A stretch of 64,000 nucleotides of DNA from Lumnitzera littorea (Eukaryota; Streptophyta; Magnoliopsida; Myrtales; Combretaceae). Of this stretch, positions 34,247 to 46,800 are shown in pieces (within the stretch, counting starts at the first letter, position 1; each line of letters begins with the position of its first letter). The stretch is taken from contig JAMXBB010000004.1 of assembly GCA_024138015.1 (NCBI GenBank), positions 79,798,857 to 79,862,856 of the forward strand. The letters run 5' to 3'. Both the position numbers and the translations under genes were made by a program. The notes beneath the pieces were generated by a model. That model was not told where the DNA came from, made no database searches, and saw only the letters and a list, made by a program, of their open reading frames with translations.

Positions 34247-37200
34247 ATGCCACGATCCGAACAAAGGCCATGGATACCTCGCACAGATAGGTATTGAAAA
34301 TATTGATATCACTTTCGACCTTACTAGGTTAGTCGTTGGGAGTGATGTTAATGACCATAATGACATGTAAGAAAGCTGGCAAAAACATGAAATGAGTAGA
34401 ATTTCCATTGATGAGCCAATAGAGATAATTAATGTTGGTACCAACAAAAACCCTAAGGTGTTAAAGATTGGGGGAAATTTAGAAGAAAATCAAAAGACAG
34501 AGATGACCACATTACTATTTGAATACCAAGACGTGTTTGCATGGTCTTATGACGATATGCTTAGATTAAACCCGTCGATCGTGGTCCATCACTTACCCAC
34601 ACAAGAGGATATGAAGCCTAGGAAACAAAAGTTGAGAAGGTTTCGACCAGATATCCTATTGAAAATCAAGGAAGAAATTAGAAAACTATTAGCAGTCGGC
34701 TTCATTGAGGTGTTTGATTATCCTAAGTAGGTAGCTAACATAGTACTAGTTATGAAGAAGAATGGAAAAGTCAGAGTATGCGTAGACTTTCAAGACCTTA
34801 ATTAAGCAACCCTTAAAGATAATTTTCCTTTACCCCATATTGATATATTGGTCAATAACATAGCAGGAAACCATATTTTCTCTTTCATGGATAGATTTTC
34901 CGGGTATAACCAAATTTGAATGGCTGAAGAAGATAAAGCCAAGACAACATTCATCACAACTTGGGGTATGTTTTGCTACAAAATGATGCCTTTCGAACTA
35001 AAAAACGCTGGGGCAACTTACTAAAGGGCCATGGTAGCAATCTTTCACGACATGATGCATAAAGAAGTTAAAGTATATGTCGATGATATGATTGCCTTCC
35101 TAGAAAGGAGAAAATCATGTAGAAAATCATGTAGAAAATCTAAGGAGATTGTTTGATAGGTTGAGAAAATTCCAACTGAAACTCAACCCAAAGAAGTGTA
35201 CTTTTGGAGTGATTTCAGGGAAATTATTGGGTTTCATAATCAGCCAAAGGGGCATCGAAGTGGACCCTGATGAAGTCAAAGCTATAGTTAACTTGCCCCT
35301 ACCATGCACACTTAAAGAAATCAAAGGTTTGTTGGGTCATTTAAACTATATAGCCCGGTTCATATCCCAACTCATAAACAAGTGTTGTCTTTTGTTTAAG
35401 TTATTAAAAAAGAATGCCAAGATCAATTGGGATGAAGAGTGTGAGTAGGCCTTTACAACAATCAAAGAATACCTCATGAACCCTCCAATTTTGGTAGCTC
35501 CAAAACTCGGAAAGCCTTTTTTCCTATACTTAACAGTATTACTAGATTCCATAAGGTGCATGCTTGGCCAGAAAGATGGGGAAGGGAAGGAATGGGATGT
35601 ATACTACTTGGGCAAGAAATTCACTAGAGGGGAGCAGAGGTATTTAGAAAGTGAAAGAACCTACTGTGCTTTAGTCTAGGTAATGCATTGGCTCAAACAA
35701 TACACACTCTACTACTAGGTTGAATTACTGACTCAATACGATCCCTTGAAGTACTTAGTAGGCAAACCAATCCTAATTAGTAGAATCTTAAAATGGTAAA
35801 TGCTGTTATCAGAGTTCAACATTACATACGTGAACCGGGATTCGGTCAAAGGGCAAGCATTAGTAGATCAATTAGCAGAAAATCCCCCCGATAGCATTCC
35901 CTAGGAAGTACAAGTCAATTTCCTCGATGAGGGTATCTTGTGGTTGAGGGAAACTCTGATAAAGGAGAAGATGATGAGCCACTGAAATGGAAAATGTTCT
36001 TCAATGGTGTAGCTAACATATCTAGGTGTGGAATTCGGGCAATACTAATATCCCTTGAAGGTACTCAATATCCTGTAGCCATAAGGCTCATTTTCCCATA
36101 CACTAATAATATGGTTGAGTATGAAGCATACATCATGAGACTTAAGATGACCTTAGAAAATATGGGGAATCCTCGCTCATTATTGGCTAAGCCTGGGGAG
36201 AGTATAAAACTAAAGATTGTAAGCTAGTACCTTATCACCAGCATTTGACGGAATTAACAGAAAATTTCAAAGAAGTCATCTTTAATCACATACTAAGGAC
36301 TTTTTAATCAATTTGTTGATGCCTTAGCCATGCTAGCATCTATGATCCAGATATCTAGTGGAGTTGAGATTTAGCTCCTTACTAGTGAAATTGAAGATAA
36401 GCTTGCCTTCTACCTAATGATTGAGGGTATGAATGACCAAAAACTGTAGTATCATGATATTAAGACATTCTTACAATAAGGCGCATACCCTAAAGAAGTT
36501 GAGAAAAGAGACAGAAAGGTGATTAGGAAGTTGGCTACTAGATTCTTAGTAAGCAAGTCCGCCTTATATTGACTCTCATTTGCCGGTATACTCTTAAGGT
36601 GTGTAGATGACAAAGAGGCTAAGTATTTAATGAAAGAAGTGCATGAAGAAGTATGTGGCCCTCACATAAATGGATACATGTTGGCGAAGAAAATCATGAG
36701 ACTAGGGTATTATTGGTTAACAATGGAAAGTGATTGCATCAAACATTTTAGGCACTGTCATTTATGCTAAATTTATGTAAATAAGATAAATGCATCGCTT
36801 CAGGAATTACATGCCCTCTTAGCACCATGGCCTTTCTTAATGTGGGGCATAGATATCATCAGTCTAATCACTCCAAAAGTGTCTAATGGGCATTGCTTCA
36901 TATCAATCGCCATCGACTACTTTGGTAAATGGGTAGAGGCTTCGTTATACTTGAATGTTACTAAAGGGGTTATAGTTAATTTCATCAAAAGAGACATCTT
37001 AACTCGGTATGGGACTCCTAAAACAATCATCACTAATAATGGCACCAATCTCAATAATAAGCTTATGGTAGAATTGTATTGGTAGTTTCGGATGATTCAC
37101 AGGAACTCTACTCCTTATTGACCCCAAATGAATGGAGTTGTTGAAGCAACAAACAAAAACCTCAAAAGAATCATTGAAAATATGGCTATCACATATAAGG

Positions 37201-37694
37201 ACTGGCATGAGATGTTACCCTTTGCACTCATGGCCTATTGGACTTGCATCAGAACGTCGATTAGGGTAACACCATACTCTTTAGTATAGGGCACTAAAGT
37301 AGTCTTGCTAGTAGAGGTCAAGATCCTGTCACTCAAGTTACTATCAGAAACTCATTTGGATGAAGCCGATTAGGTAAAGAAACGCATCGAGCAGCTAAAT
37401 TTGATTGATGAAAGGAGATTGATAACCTTGTGTCATAATCAGTGTTATCAACAAAGGATGGCTTGAGCCTTTAACAAAAGGGTACAACCTTGGAACCTCA
37501 AAAAAGGAGATTTGGTGTTAAGAAAAACTCTCCCCAATGTACAAGACCTTAGAGGGAAATTTGCCCCCAATTACTGAGGTCCTTATGTTGTGAAGCAAGT
37601 GTTATCGAAAGGGGCCTTGATTTTGTCCCAAATGGATGGTCTAGATTTGAGAGACCCTGTAATTGCTGACACTATAAAATTGTACTATCCATAA
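34247..37694 (+). pseudogene. B RT, RNase H, second RNase H, integrase
   Basis: RT: KKNGKVRVCVDFQDLN near 34756, FSFMDRFSGYNQI near 34880, YVDDMI near 35074. Then RNase H with LESERTYCALV near 35645, and a second, archaeal-type RNase H with WKMFFNGVANISRCGIRAIL near 35990. Integrase: WGIDIISLI near 36843, ITNNGTNLNN near 37029 (catalytic Asp now Asn) and MNGVVEATNKNLK near 37131 (Glu kept). Ends IKLYYP stop at 37694. Several frameshifts (about 35098, 35935, 36180) and TAG stops at Trp/Gln. A 12-bp duplication lies just after YVDD (35110-35133). Confidence 0.88.
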
Positions 37695-38130
37695 GAAGTC
37701 AGTAGGAATTTTGCTCAAAATGCAAAAATGCTAGTCATTTTGAACGTCATTATGGTCCAATTTTCATTAACTACAAGCAAATTTGGTATCCTTGGTCATT
37801 GTCATCATTGGAATAATCACCCTCTCCATAGAAAGGTCTAATTCCCTTTACCATATCTAATTGGACCCATACACTGCAAATATGAGAGGAATTAAGGAAT
37901 GAGATTTAGAACATTAACAATTGACAAAATTCTTTAAAATACTTTACTATGGATTGATCCCCCTCAATGGGGAGTTTTATTGTTTGTTTTTTAGGGGAAT
38001 GCGAAACTCAAGTAAGCAATCGTAATAGACAAGAATAAGGCTTTTAGGTTCATAAAAGTTCTAAAGAGACAAAAATAGCAGGTGGTTTTCTTGTATTGGG
38101 CTAATTTCCATTACTTCTCCAAAAAGAACC
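37695..38130 (+). other. B 3'UTR, part before the solo LTR
   Basis: Noncoding. It continues at 41561 once the solo LTR and one GAACC are removed. Confidence 0.65.
38126..38130. repeat. Target-site duplication of the solo LTR, left copy (GAACC)
   Basis: GAACC just before TGTAAACCCC; identical to 41556-41560. Confidence 0.75.
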
Positions 38131-41100
38131 TGTAAACCCCTAAATTTTTTCAATCTAGCTTTTGAAGTAGACTTAAGTATGTTAGGTAATCTAGGAGTTG
38201 ATAAGGCTAATGAAAGTGAAAACCTTAAAGTGTCTAGTCAATCGCATATAAAATTTTTCTACCCTAAATGTATGTAAACATTAAAGATTTCATTTGAAAT
38301 TGATAAAAACCCTAAAACTAAAACCTTAAAGCCATACGAGCACTAATTCATCATAATATACCCTAAAACCTTAATTGATAATATAACCTTCATATTTTAC
38401 CAAATCATTAGTAAAAGATTAAAGATGGCTTTCAATCATGCATATATATTTAGAATTCTTAAGTAATCCTTTAAAAACAAAGATAATGTATCATAGATCA
38501 CATTTATCTTCTAAGTATATAATTAAGATAATATTGCATAGAGTTAGGGGTGTAGTTGAAGTTTAGGTTAAATGTAGTAAATCTTAATACCCTAATTGAT
38601 ACTTTTCATACTAGTTATATCATGTAGCTTACCAAATGATGCATATAGGATATAAATACCTAAAGTGAGATCTCATCATCTATTTTAACTAATCAATTCA
38701 CCAAATACCTCATTTCCTTAATTTTTCTTAATTACTACATTATGTATATTAAATGACATATGCTTTTGGAAAGTTGACCAAGTCAACACATATTGACCGA
38801 GGTCAAAAGGTTGACTAAGGCAACACATGTTGACTAAAGTCAACATTTAGAAAAGTCGATAAAAGACACTTATGCTTTAGAAAATATCTAAGCCATCTCA
38901 TGATTTCTTTTCTTTTGTTTTCTTTTAGCTTTTCTTTTCTCTTTTCTCCTTTAATTGCCGTCCACTTCTTTTCCTTCTAGACCCCACCATCTTCTTCATT
39001 TCAAACACAACACAAGATAAAAAGAAACAAACCTATACCCCACTCCATTGCCGTGACCATCCCCTTTCCCTTTCACTTTCAAAATTTTCTAACTTTGTCT
39101 CCATATTTCAAGAACAAATTAAGGTATGTGATTATGTTATTATGTATTGCTTTATATTACTTATTAGTTAGGTGAAGAGGTAGATTAGATGAGTAGTTAA
39201 GTGTTATGTGTATCCATGTTGAAGAAGGGATAAAGTTTCTATCTTTAGGTGTAGAAGGATAGAAATCATGGTAAAGAGGAAGGAGATGCATGTGTATATG
39301 TCTTTAAGTATATGTACATAAGGATATACTAGAGGAATATAAGTATGGAGACCTTTGTACATAACCTAAACTAAGACAAATACTAACTATACATACCTAT
39401 ACCATGCTAAATACACTCTTAAAACACAAAAAGAATGAAATTAGAGAAGCTTTCTTAAGAGGAAAATTTGGCATACGAAATTTGTATGAAAATATGTATA
39501 TGACCGTATAGGTATATGGGTATATGTACAAGTAAAAATATGGTATAAGTATAAATATATGTATAAGTATACTAGTATACATATAAGTAGAGTAATGGTA
39601 TAAGTATATAGTTAGTATAAGTAAAGTGTACATAAGACACTTAAGTATGACATAAGCATGAGGTAAAGCATATGTAATTAAATGATGAGGTAAGTAGTGA
39701 TGTAATTAAAAGATGACATAAGCCATGACACAAGCGATTGACACAAGTGATTGATGATGTAAGTGATGACATAAGCATAGGTTTCTAAAATAAGAAATAA
39801 GAAGAGTGCATAAGAATTAGGTACATAAATTAGTAAACCCTAATACACTTCCTAAATTAGATTACACTTAATTAAGTATATGAATTAGTAATAGCAAGGT
39901 AAAATTCTCTAAGTATAAGAATTTAAGGGTTAACTAAATCATTAAGTATAAACAAAGGATATAAATATAAGCAATAAGAATAATTAAGTTTCCATAATTA
40001 AAATTTTCATAAATTTAGTCCATATCATAAAACACGGGTCTTAACATCCAAAATGGACATCACCGTGCAAACATGCATCCGAAAACGATGAGAAACGACT
40101 ATAAATTCATAAATATCAGAAATAGAATGAAAAAATTACATACAATTAATAATAAAGTCTAACCGGATAAAAGTTGATAGTAATTTAAGTAGAATTAGGT
40201 AAATAGATACTTAGAATTATTAGTTAATTCAATTAATTACTAGCGTTATTATATCGTAATGATCAGGTGATCTCAATGTGGGCGAGGATCTCTTGATTGA
40301 TTACTACAACTAAAGCGAGTCATCATGGCCGAGTGAGTATTTACCTTATGTTTTCATGCTTGTATGTGATTTTAGATAATGAACTTAAATGTTATTGTTA
40401 ATTGACTACTGTGTAGGGTTGGGGAAATGCTTGTGTATGTTATTATGTGCTAAATTGTGAACTTACCTTAAGTATAGATAATGCTTTATTTGTTGCATGA
40501 TAGTATAGAAAATGATTGTGTGTACTAATGGATGGCCACAACATAATTTGGACTTAAATATACTCGGCTTATAAAAAGAAACTGGTACATGCATTAACAT
40601 GCATTACATAGAACAATTTCGATCGTCACATCACACGGAGGTAAAGAGAGGCCATTCGGGGGTTATTATTATTAATTTATTGGTTTTGTATGGTGCACTC
40701 GTATAAAATGACCTTACCTTAACCCACGGGAATACTAGGCATTGGAGACGCCAACTACCTAGCTAAAGATTAAGTCTAGAGGCCTTTGTTTAGGGGTAAG
40801 TGTAGACTACGGGGGCCTACTCACGATTATACTAGAACTTGGTTTTTATGAAAATAAAAGACTTATTTGATTTAAGTACGAAACATGGAGTTCAATAGTA
40901 AAGTAAGTTCTAGTATAATATCTGGATTTGATTGGTGTCGTCTATACTCCAATCCTAACTTTGAAGGGCATTAAATATGAGTTATGTATATGAACTAGTT
41001 AACTATACATATTGTTTGGTATTTTATTTGATCATTCATTCATATGTATGAATATAATGTATTTATAACTTGCATGTGGTGTAGTTGAGGGTTTTGCTCA

Positions 41101-41555
41101 TTAAGTTTAGGCTTACACCCCCTTAGACTTTTACTACAGGATAACTTATTTGTAGAGGCTGGCCGGGGGATGCCAAACTTTTGCTGCAGGATAATTTGTT
41201 CGTAGAGACTGGCCGGAGGATGCCACAAGTTAGCTTGGGGACTTGGGCAAGAGTGAGCCGTCTTGTGTATTGAGAGAGAATAGTATATATAAATGCTTAC
41301 TTACGTATTTTTGTTTTACCAGTAATATAGACCTAGATAAACTAAATTATTATGTATTGTAAACTTTGTAGTTTAAATTTTATATAAATATGTTTGTGTG
41401 GTGATATCATATGGATCTGTATGTTCTTTAGAAATTAGTGGTTGTAAAGCCTTGTATATTGTGTGAAGAGTTCATGATTGGAAGGGTAACCAATTAAGGG
41501 TTCTTCGTGTAGTATATGATGTCTGCCACGACTAGGTCGTCCTCAGTTCATGATA
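38131..41555 (+). mobile_element. Solo LTR, chromovirus (Tekay/Del-like)
   Basis: Starts TGTAAACCCCTAAATTTTT, like the TGTAACACCCC start of Tekay/Del LTRs, and ends ctaggtcgtcctcag then ttcatgata, a decayed GTGACA-type end. GAACC flanks both sides. There is no internal coding region, so two LTRs probably recombined to one. 3425 bp. Inside: AT-rich runs (39480-39620), a degenerate gacataag repeat (39640-39780) and a 50-bp duplication (41126-41225). Orientation comes from the terminal sequence only. Confidence 0.72.
41126..41225 (+). repeat. 50-bp tandem duplication in the solo LTR
   Basis: Two units, 41126-41175 and 41176-41225, each running from acttttrctrcagg to ggccggrggatgcca. They differ at several bases. 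Confidence 0.8.
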
Positions 41556-41560
41556 GAACC
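41556..41560. repeat. Target-site duplication of the solo LTR, right copy (GAACC)
   Basis: Identical to 38126-38130. Confidence 0.75.
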
Positions 41561-41982
41561 AGCAAAGTTTCAAATGTTGTATGTTAAGAACATCCGGGGT
41601 GATAATAAGGGACTAAAACAAGAGTCGGTAATTTTCTAATTGGGGCTTTTAAAAAAGGTTTGACGGTTTAGGTACTATCGACAAAGATTGGGTAAGTATT
41701 TCCACACAGTGTTAGCATACTAATTTTTTCTTACACTTGCAGTTAGACTAGTTTTTACTTCCAATAAACTTTTTAACCAACCCATAAGGCATTCACTTTC
41801 TACATTTAGTGTTTAGCCAACCTACGAAGACATGATCCTAGCTCGGTTTATTCTTCCAATCCATAAGGTCCCTCTGTTCACCAAATTTCTTTCAAGCAAG
41901 CCCATACGTCATTCCCCTTTATTCACTAAGTCCTGTAGGGCACTTTTCCTCATAGTTTTCTATTGGCATAGCATTATTACTA
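41561..41982 (+). other. B 3'UTR between solo LTR and tandem array
   Basis: Noncoding, no feature recognised. Confidence 0.6.
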
Positions 41983-42645
41983 GTTTTAGGGTTGCTAGTC
42001 CTTGAGAGATGTTCCCTCTTAGGTTAATGAGCCTTGTGACGCATAACCAGGTTTTAGATCAATCTCATTTTAAGGTTGCTAGTCCTCAAGAGACGCTTCC
42101 ACTTAGGTTAGTGAGCCTAGTGAAGCATAACCAAGTTTTAGATAGATCCCCATTTTAGGGTTGCTAGTCTTCGAGAGACATTCTCGCCTAGGCTAGTGAG
42201 CCTAATGAGGTATAGCCAGGTTTTAGATCAATCCCATTTTAAAGTTGCTAGTCCTTGAGAGATACTCCCGCCTAGGTTAGTAAGCTAGTGAGGTACAGCT
42301 AAGTTTTAGATTGATCCCATTTTAGGGTTGTTAGTCTTTGAGAGATGCTCCCGCCTAGGTTAGTGAGCTTAATGAGGTGCAGCTAGGTTTTAGATCGATC
42401 CCATTTTAAGGTTGCTAGTCCTTAAGAGACGCTTCTACCTAAGTTAGTAAGCCTTGTAAGGCATAACCAGGTTTTAGAACAATCCCATTTTAGGGTTGCT
42501 AGTCTCCGAGAGAGGCTCTTGCCTAGGTTAGTGAGCCTTATGAGGCATAACCAAGTTTTAGATCGATCCCTATTTTAGGGTTGCTAGTCTTCGATAGACG
42601 TTCTTGCTTGAGTTAGTGAGTCGAGAGAGGCATAACCGGGATTCA
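41983..42645 (+). repeat. Eight-copy 84-bp tandem array in B 3'UTR
   Basis: The word gttgctagtc (or a one-base variant) recurs at 41991, 42075, 42160, 42244, 42327, 42411, 42495 and 42580, spacing 83-85 bp. Each unit also has a gagaga segment, taggttagtgagcc and gcataaccaggttttagat. The array sits between pol and polypurine tract, the place where Ogre relatives are known to grow satellite-like repeats. Confidence 0.9.
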
Positions 42646-42746
42646 TTTCTTCATCCAAATCAATATTAGGAGAGCTATTTAATCATCTTAGGGGCAAAAA
42701 TAGTATTTGTTTGGTCTTTGTGGCAAAGTTTTGCTCAAACTTTACC

Positions 42747-42761
42747 ACAAAGAGATGTAGT
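42747..42761 (+). other. Polypurine tract of B
   Basis: acaaagagatgtagt directly before TGTAGACATT. By comparison with C's aaagaagggtaac it appears to have lost G residues by transition. Confidence 0.55.
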
Positions 42762-45473
42762 TGTAGACATTTAATTTTTTCCTCCTTTATTTTATTTATT
42801 TATTTATTTCATTTTTATATTTCTTTCTTTTCTCAATAGGCCCTAAAATTCAAAAAAATTCGAAAAAATAGGAAATTAAAAGAAAACCCAAAAAATTAAG
42901 AAATTTAGAAAAAATAAGGATCATATAAAAATGCCAAAAAAAAATTTCAAGAAAATAAGAAATTCGAAAAGATACCTTAAAAGGACAAAAAGTTAGAAAA
43001 TGAAGTCTAAAAATTTAGAAATTTAAAAATTACAAAAAATTAGAAAAATTAAAGTCAAGTAAAAGATTTTAGAAAATAGCATGTTATTAGGATAGATTTT
43101 AATTTTGGTTTAGAGGTTGAGCCATTGAACTTAGGTTTTGATTTAAATCTAACTTAGGCTGACCGAGCTCATATGTGTAATTTGATTATAAATATGGACA
43201 AAGCATAGGTCAACGGCCTAACGGTTAAGCATATGAACATAACACTAGTATTGAGTAAGGGGCCTTGGGTTCGAAACTTAGCAAAGGCAAGGAGACCATT
43301 TTCTTATTTTTTGTTTTCAATCACATTAGGGACTGCTACTTGTTAGGATCTGATTATGCTATGTGTCTTGACACGTAGCATCCTCGGATTAAATAGCCTT
43401 GCTGACATGGCGCCATGTGGTGTGCCACGTCAGCTACTACGTGTCACAAATGATACGTAGCATGTCAGGGTTGGCTGGTATGGCTGATGTGGCGCCATGT
43501 CAACCCTTTTTTCCTTCCCCTTCTTTCCTTTTCCCTATGTTTTCCTCTCTTTCCCTCTTCTTTCCCTCACTTTCCCTAAATTTTCTACCCCTTTCTCTGT
43601 TCAAGAACACCCGACCCCTTCACTTCAACTCTAATTTCGACACAAATTCTACACACAATCACGCCGTTTCTTGCTTTAATCCTATTAAGCACATAACCTA
43701 CTATGAATTGGACCCACTAACTCATCTAAATTCGGTCAAAAATTAATTTAAGTCAAGCTCCTAAGTTGGGAAAAAAACTGAAATCTCGACATTTACATTC
43801 AAGGTCGATTCTAGCTTTCTAAAATTTTTGGGTCAAATTCGTATATAAAAGGGTGTTGGGGGAGCTCATACAAGTAGGAACAACCCACACATAGCCTCGT
43901 ACAATCACTCGAAACAACCTCTCTCTTAATCTCATGAACTTTCTCTCTTTAACCCACTCTCTCTTTTCGATTCTCTTTCTTCACTCCAACTCGAGCTAAA
44001 CCACCACTCTAAGGAGGTTACCTGTGGCTTAGGCTCCCTAACCCAACTGCTCTCGACCTTTGCCGTGACTCATAGCTATACCACCAAACAACCACCACCG
44101 AAACCCTAACCGCCTTACCCCTTCTCCTCGAACCACCACTTCTGACATTCTTTAACCCAAACCAAATCCATAGTTGAATTCCCCACGACTTATAAACCCA
44201 CACCACACTTCCCTTTCAACTCTAGCAACTCCTAACGACACCACCCAAACACTACTGCCAACCATCATACTCAAACACCATCCAATCCACCCTTAAACCC
44301 CGCGGCACTCTTTTTACCTCTCCTATTCCCAATCCAAAACTCAGAAAAAACTGCTCACCCCCTCGATTTGGCCACTAGAACAATTGAAATCAACCTTAAT
44401 TCGCTATTGTATTAAAGATAGTGGAATCCAACCTAACTCAATCCATGTGTCTGACTTGACTAGAGTTCTAAAGACCCAACCTACGCTCTCGACCCTGGTC
44501 CAAACCCTTGTTTTTTTTTTTTGTTTAGTTTATTTATTTATTGTTGATTTTGTTATTATTTTATTTTTTATTTACTTCCAAATGTAATGTAAAAGAGAAA
44601 AAAAAAAAGAAAAAGAAGAAAAGGAAAGAAAAAAAGAAAGAAAAAAAAAGGAAAAAAGAAAAAAAAAAGTAAGTTTGTTTTATTTTATTTTCACAATTTC
44701 AATAAAAATAGATAAAATACAATAAATAAATTAAGTGATAAAAATAAATAAAATAGGATTAATTACTTAAAAAAATTGATTTTCTAAAAGTAAATGAAAA
44801 TAAATAGACCTCTTTCCAAATTAAAACTATTTTAGAGTTTTTAAAAATTAAAAAACCGATTAGGACGTTTTAAGAATTTTCTTAAACAAATCAAAATTGA
44901 GTAAAACGGAAACTTGATTGTTTTCAAATTAAGATAAAACCAATCCACTAAAGTTTTACGAAAAAAGAACTACGTACGTTTGATCCCAAATAGTTGATAC
45001 GTAGGCACTTACGAGACAACGAGAAAAATGAAAAAACCTAATTTTCCTTTTTATTTTTTCTTTAGTTTAGATTATTTCATTTATCTAATAAAGATAGTTA
45101 AATTGAGTTACATCTCATAAAATAAAAATGTGACTTTTAAATATTAAAGTTAATTTTGGAAAGTCAATGTTACCTGTAAGGATTTAAAAGTCCTAACCCC
45201 TAAATCTAGATTCTCTGGTTTTCAAAAAGCCATATTTAATCGATAGACCGGTAGCTAAGATATAACCTATCTACCTAATTGGTCGCAACTTAACCCCTTT
45301 TCCAGACTCCGGTTGGGTGGTGACTCAAAATCTTTTCAAGTTAAAAAAAAAATGGTTTTCTTTAAACCCTAGTTGAGGAATCAATATTAAACGAGTTGGG
45401 TTTAGTACTGATTGGTTTAGAGAAAACTTAATTTTATAAAAAGAACTAAGAGGGTGAAAAACCAAGCTCGACA
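42762..45473 (+). repeat. 3' LTR of B
   Basis: Starts TGTAGACATTT and ends GCTCGACA, matching 26263-28993. TATA box 43842-43850; LTR motif gatacgtaggca near 44997. Keeps the TG that the 5' copy lost. Confidence 0.9.
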
Positions 45474-46800
45474 CCTTTGAATTAGAAGATGAAGAATCTA
45501 CCCCTATTGAGGTATGGAGGAAGAAGATTGAAGAAAAACACCGCGAAATGGAAAGAAAGGTCATGCAAAAGTGAACCAAGAAGATGAAAACCCTAGAAAT
45601 GGTGAATGGGTTTGAGTAAATGAGAATGATTAGTTTGCCAACCTATGAAGACAATGACTTCCTAAAAAGATTTAAGGTGCCAAAATTTGAGAAATATGAT
45701 AGGATTGGCTACCCAAAACTCTACACCAAGTTGTACATCAGGAAAATGGGGAAATATACGAAGTATGATAAGGTGATGGTCCAGACTTTCAGGATAGCTT
45801 GACGAGGCCCGCTTTAACTTAGTACGCCTAGTTAGACTTGAATGAAATTGATACTTGGGATAAGTTAGCATAGGCTTTCTATAACTAATATAAATTCAAC
45901 ATCGAAGTGGTTCATGTGGGATCTGAACAATTTATGAAAGAAGACAAATGGGAATTTTACAGAATATGCCTAAAGATGGAGGGGTATGGCAGCTAAGGTG
46001 AGTCCACCCTTAACTGAAAAGCATATGACCTTCGCTTTCATTAATAAGCTTGGAAGTCCATATTACCAACACCTGGTTAGGCACCCTGCCTCCAAATTTG
46101 CAAAAATTATAGCCTTAGTAAGCTGAATTGAGGAAGCCATTGCTATTGGGAGGCTCCTTAATCCTAAAACAACTGAAAAGAAGACACCTCCCCTAAGATT
46201 TTCCAACAAAGCCAAGGAAACCACTATCAGTGTTGTCAATACTGGCAACCTTATCAAACCCACAACCCTAATGGCTATGACTAGAGGACCTAATCCCTCG
46301 CCGAGTCCAAATCAGAACAACTACCCATAGAGAAGACAGTTCACACATATTCCCATTCCTCTAAGCCAAGTTTGCATACGATTAAGGAAGGAGAATCTTT
46401 TGACATTTGAAATACCAAGAGAAGGGAAAAGACCTAGAGATTATAACCTAAAGCTTCGATGTGATTATCATCTAGGGCAAGTGGGGCATTCTACGGACAA
46501 ATGTTAGAGACTCAAACATAAAATCTAGGATCTTATCGATGCCAAATTGGTTCAATTAGATTTCATCTAGACTCCCACTCCTAACGTAGCTAACAACCCT
46601 CTACCGAATCATGGACATTTGATGAATATGATCATTGCTGAAGCTTCTAAACCAGAAATTGACCTAGACAATCTCTCCATCACTATTGAGGAGATTTCGT
46701 AGAATTTGAGGAAGGCTGGGTACTTGCAGGATATGAATCTCTATGATAGGACCCGAACTAAACTGGTGATATATTGACTACTTAAGGAAGGAAAGATAAA
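45474..46800 (+). pseudogene. C gag, C-terminal part
   Basis: Resumes C's gag right of B: FELEDEESTPIEVWRKKIEE near 45476, then FKVPKFEKYDRIGYPKLY near 45675, parallel to B's gag core. A one-base loss near 45787 shifts the frame. The zinc knuckle CDYHLGQVGHSTDKC at about 46460 is complete, unlike B's. Stops are mainly TAG. Confidence 0.82.

Larger units (their letters stand above)
26263..45473 (+). mobile_element. Element B: Tat/Ogre-type Ty3/gypsy inside gag of C
   Basis: LTRs of 2731 and 2712 bp enclose primer site, ORF1, gag, protease, probable intron, RT, two RNase H domains, integrase, tandem-repeat 3'UTR and polypurine tract. Size is 19.2 kb including a 3.4-kb solo LTR. Flanks are the two halves of C's gag. 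The short duplication is not clean: accct on the left, ccttt or acctt on the right. Confidence 0.9.

Noticed and set aside
39397..39633. Minus-strand 78-codon ORF rich in Tyr and Ile
   Set aside because: It reads through a TATA-type simple repeat inside the solo LTR.
41983..42645. Regular repeat array considered as CRISPR
   Set aside because: Units of 84 bp are contiguous and wholly repeated, without unique spacers, and sit in a plant retrotransposon 3'UTR.
43399..43746. 115-codon ORF
   Set aside because: It lies wholly within the 3' LTR of B, over the ACGT cluster and pyrimidine leader; the 5' LTR copy is not open.
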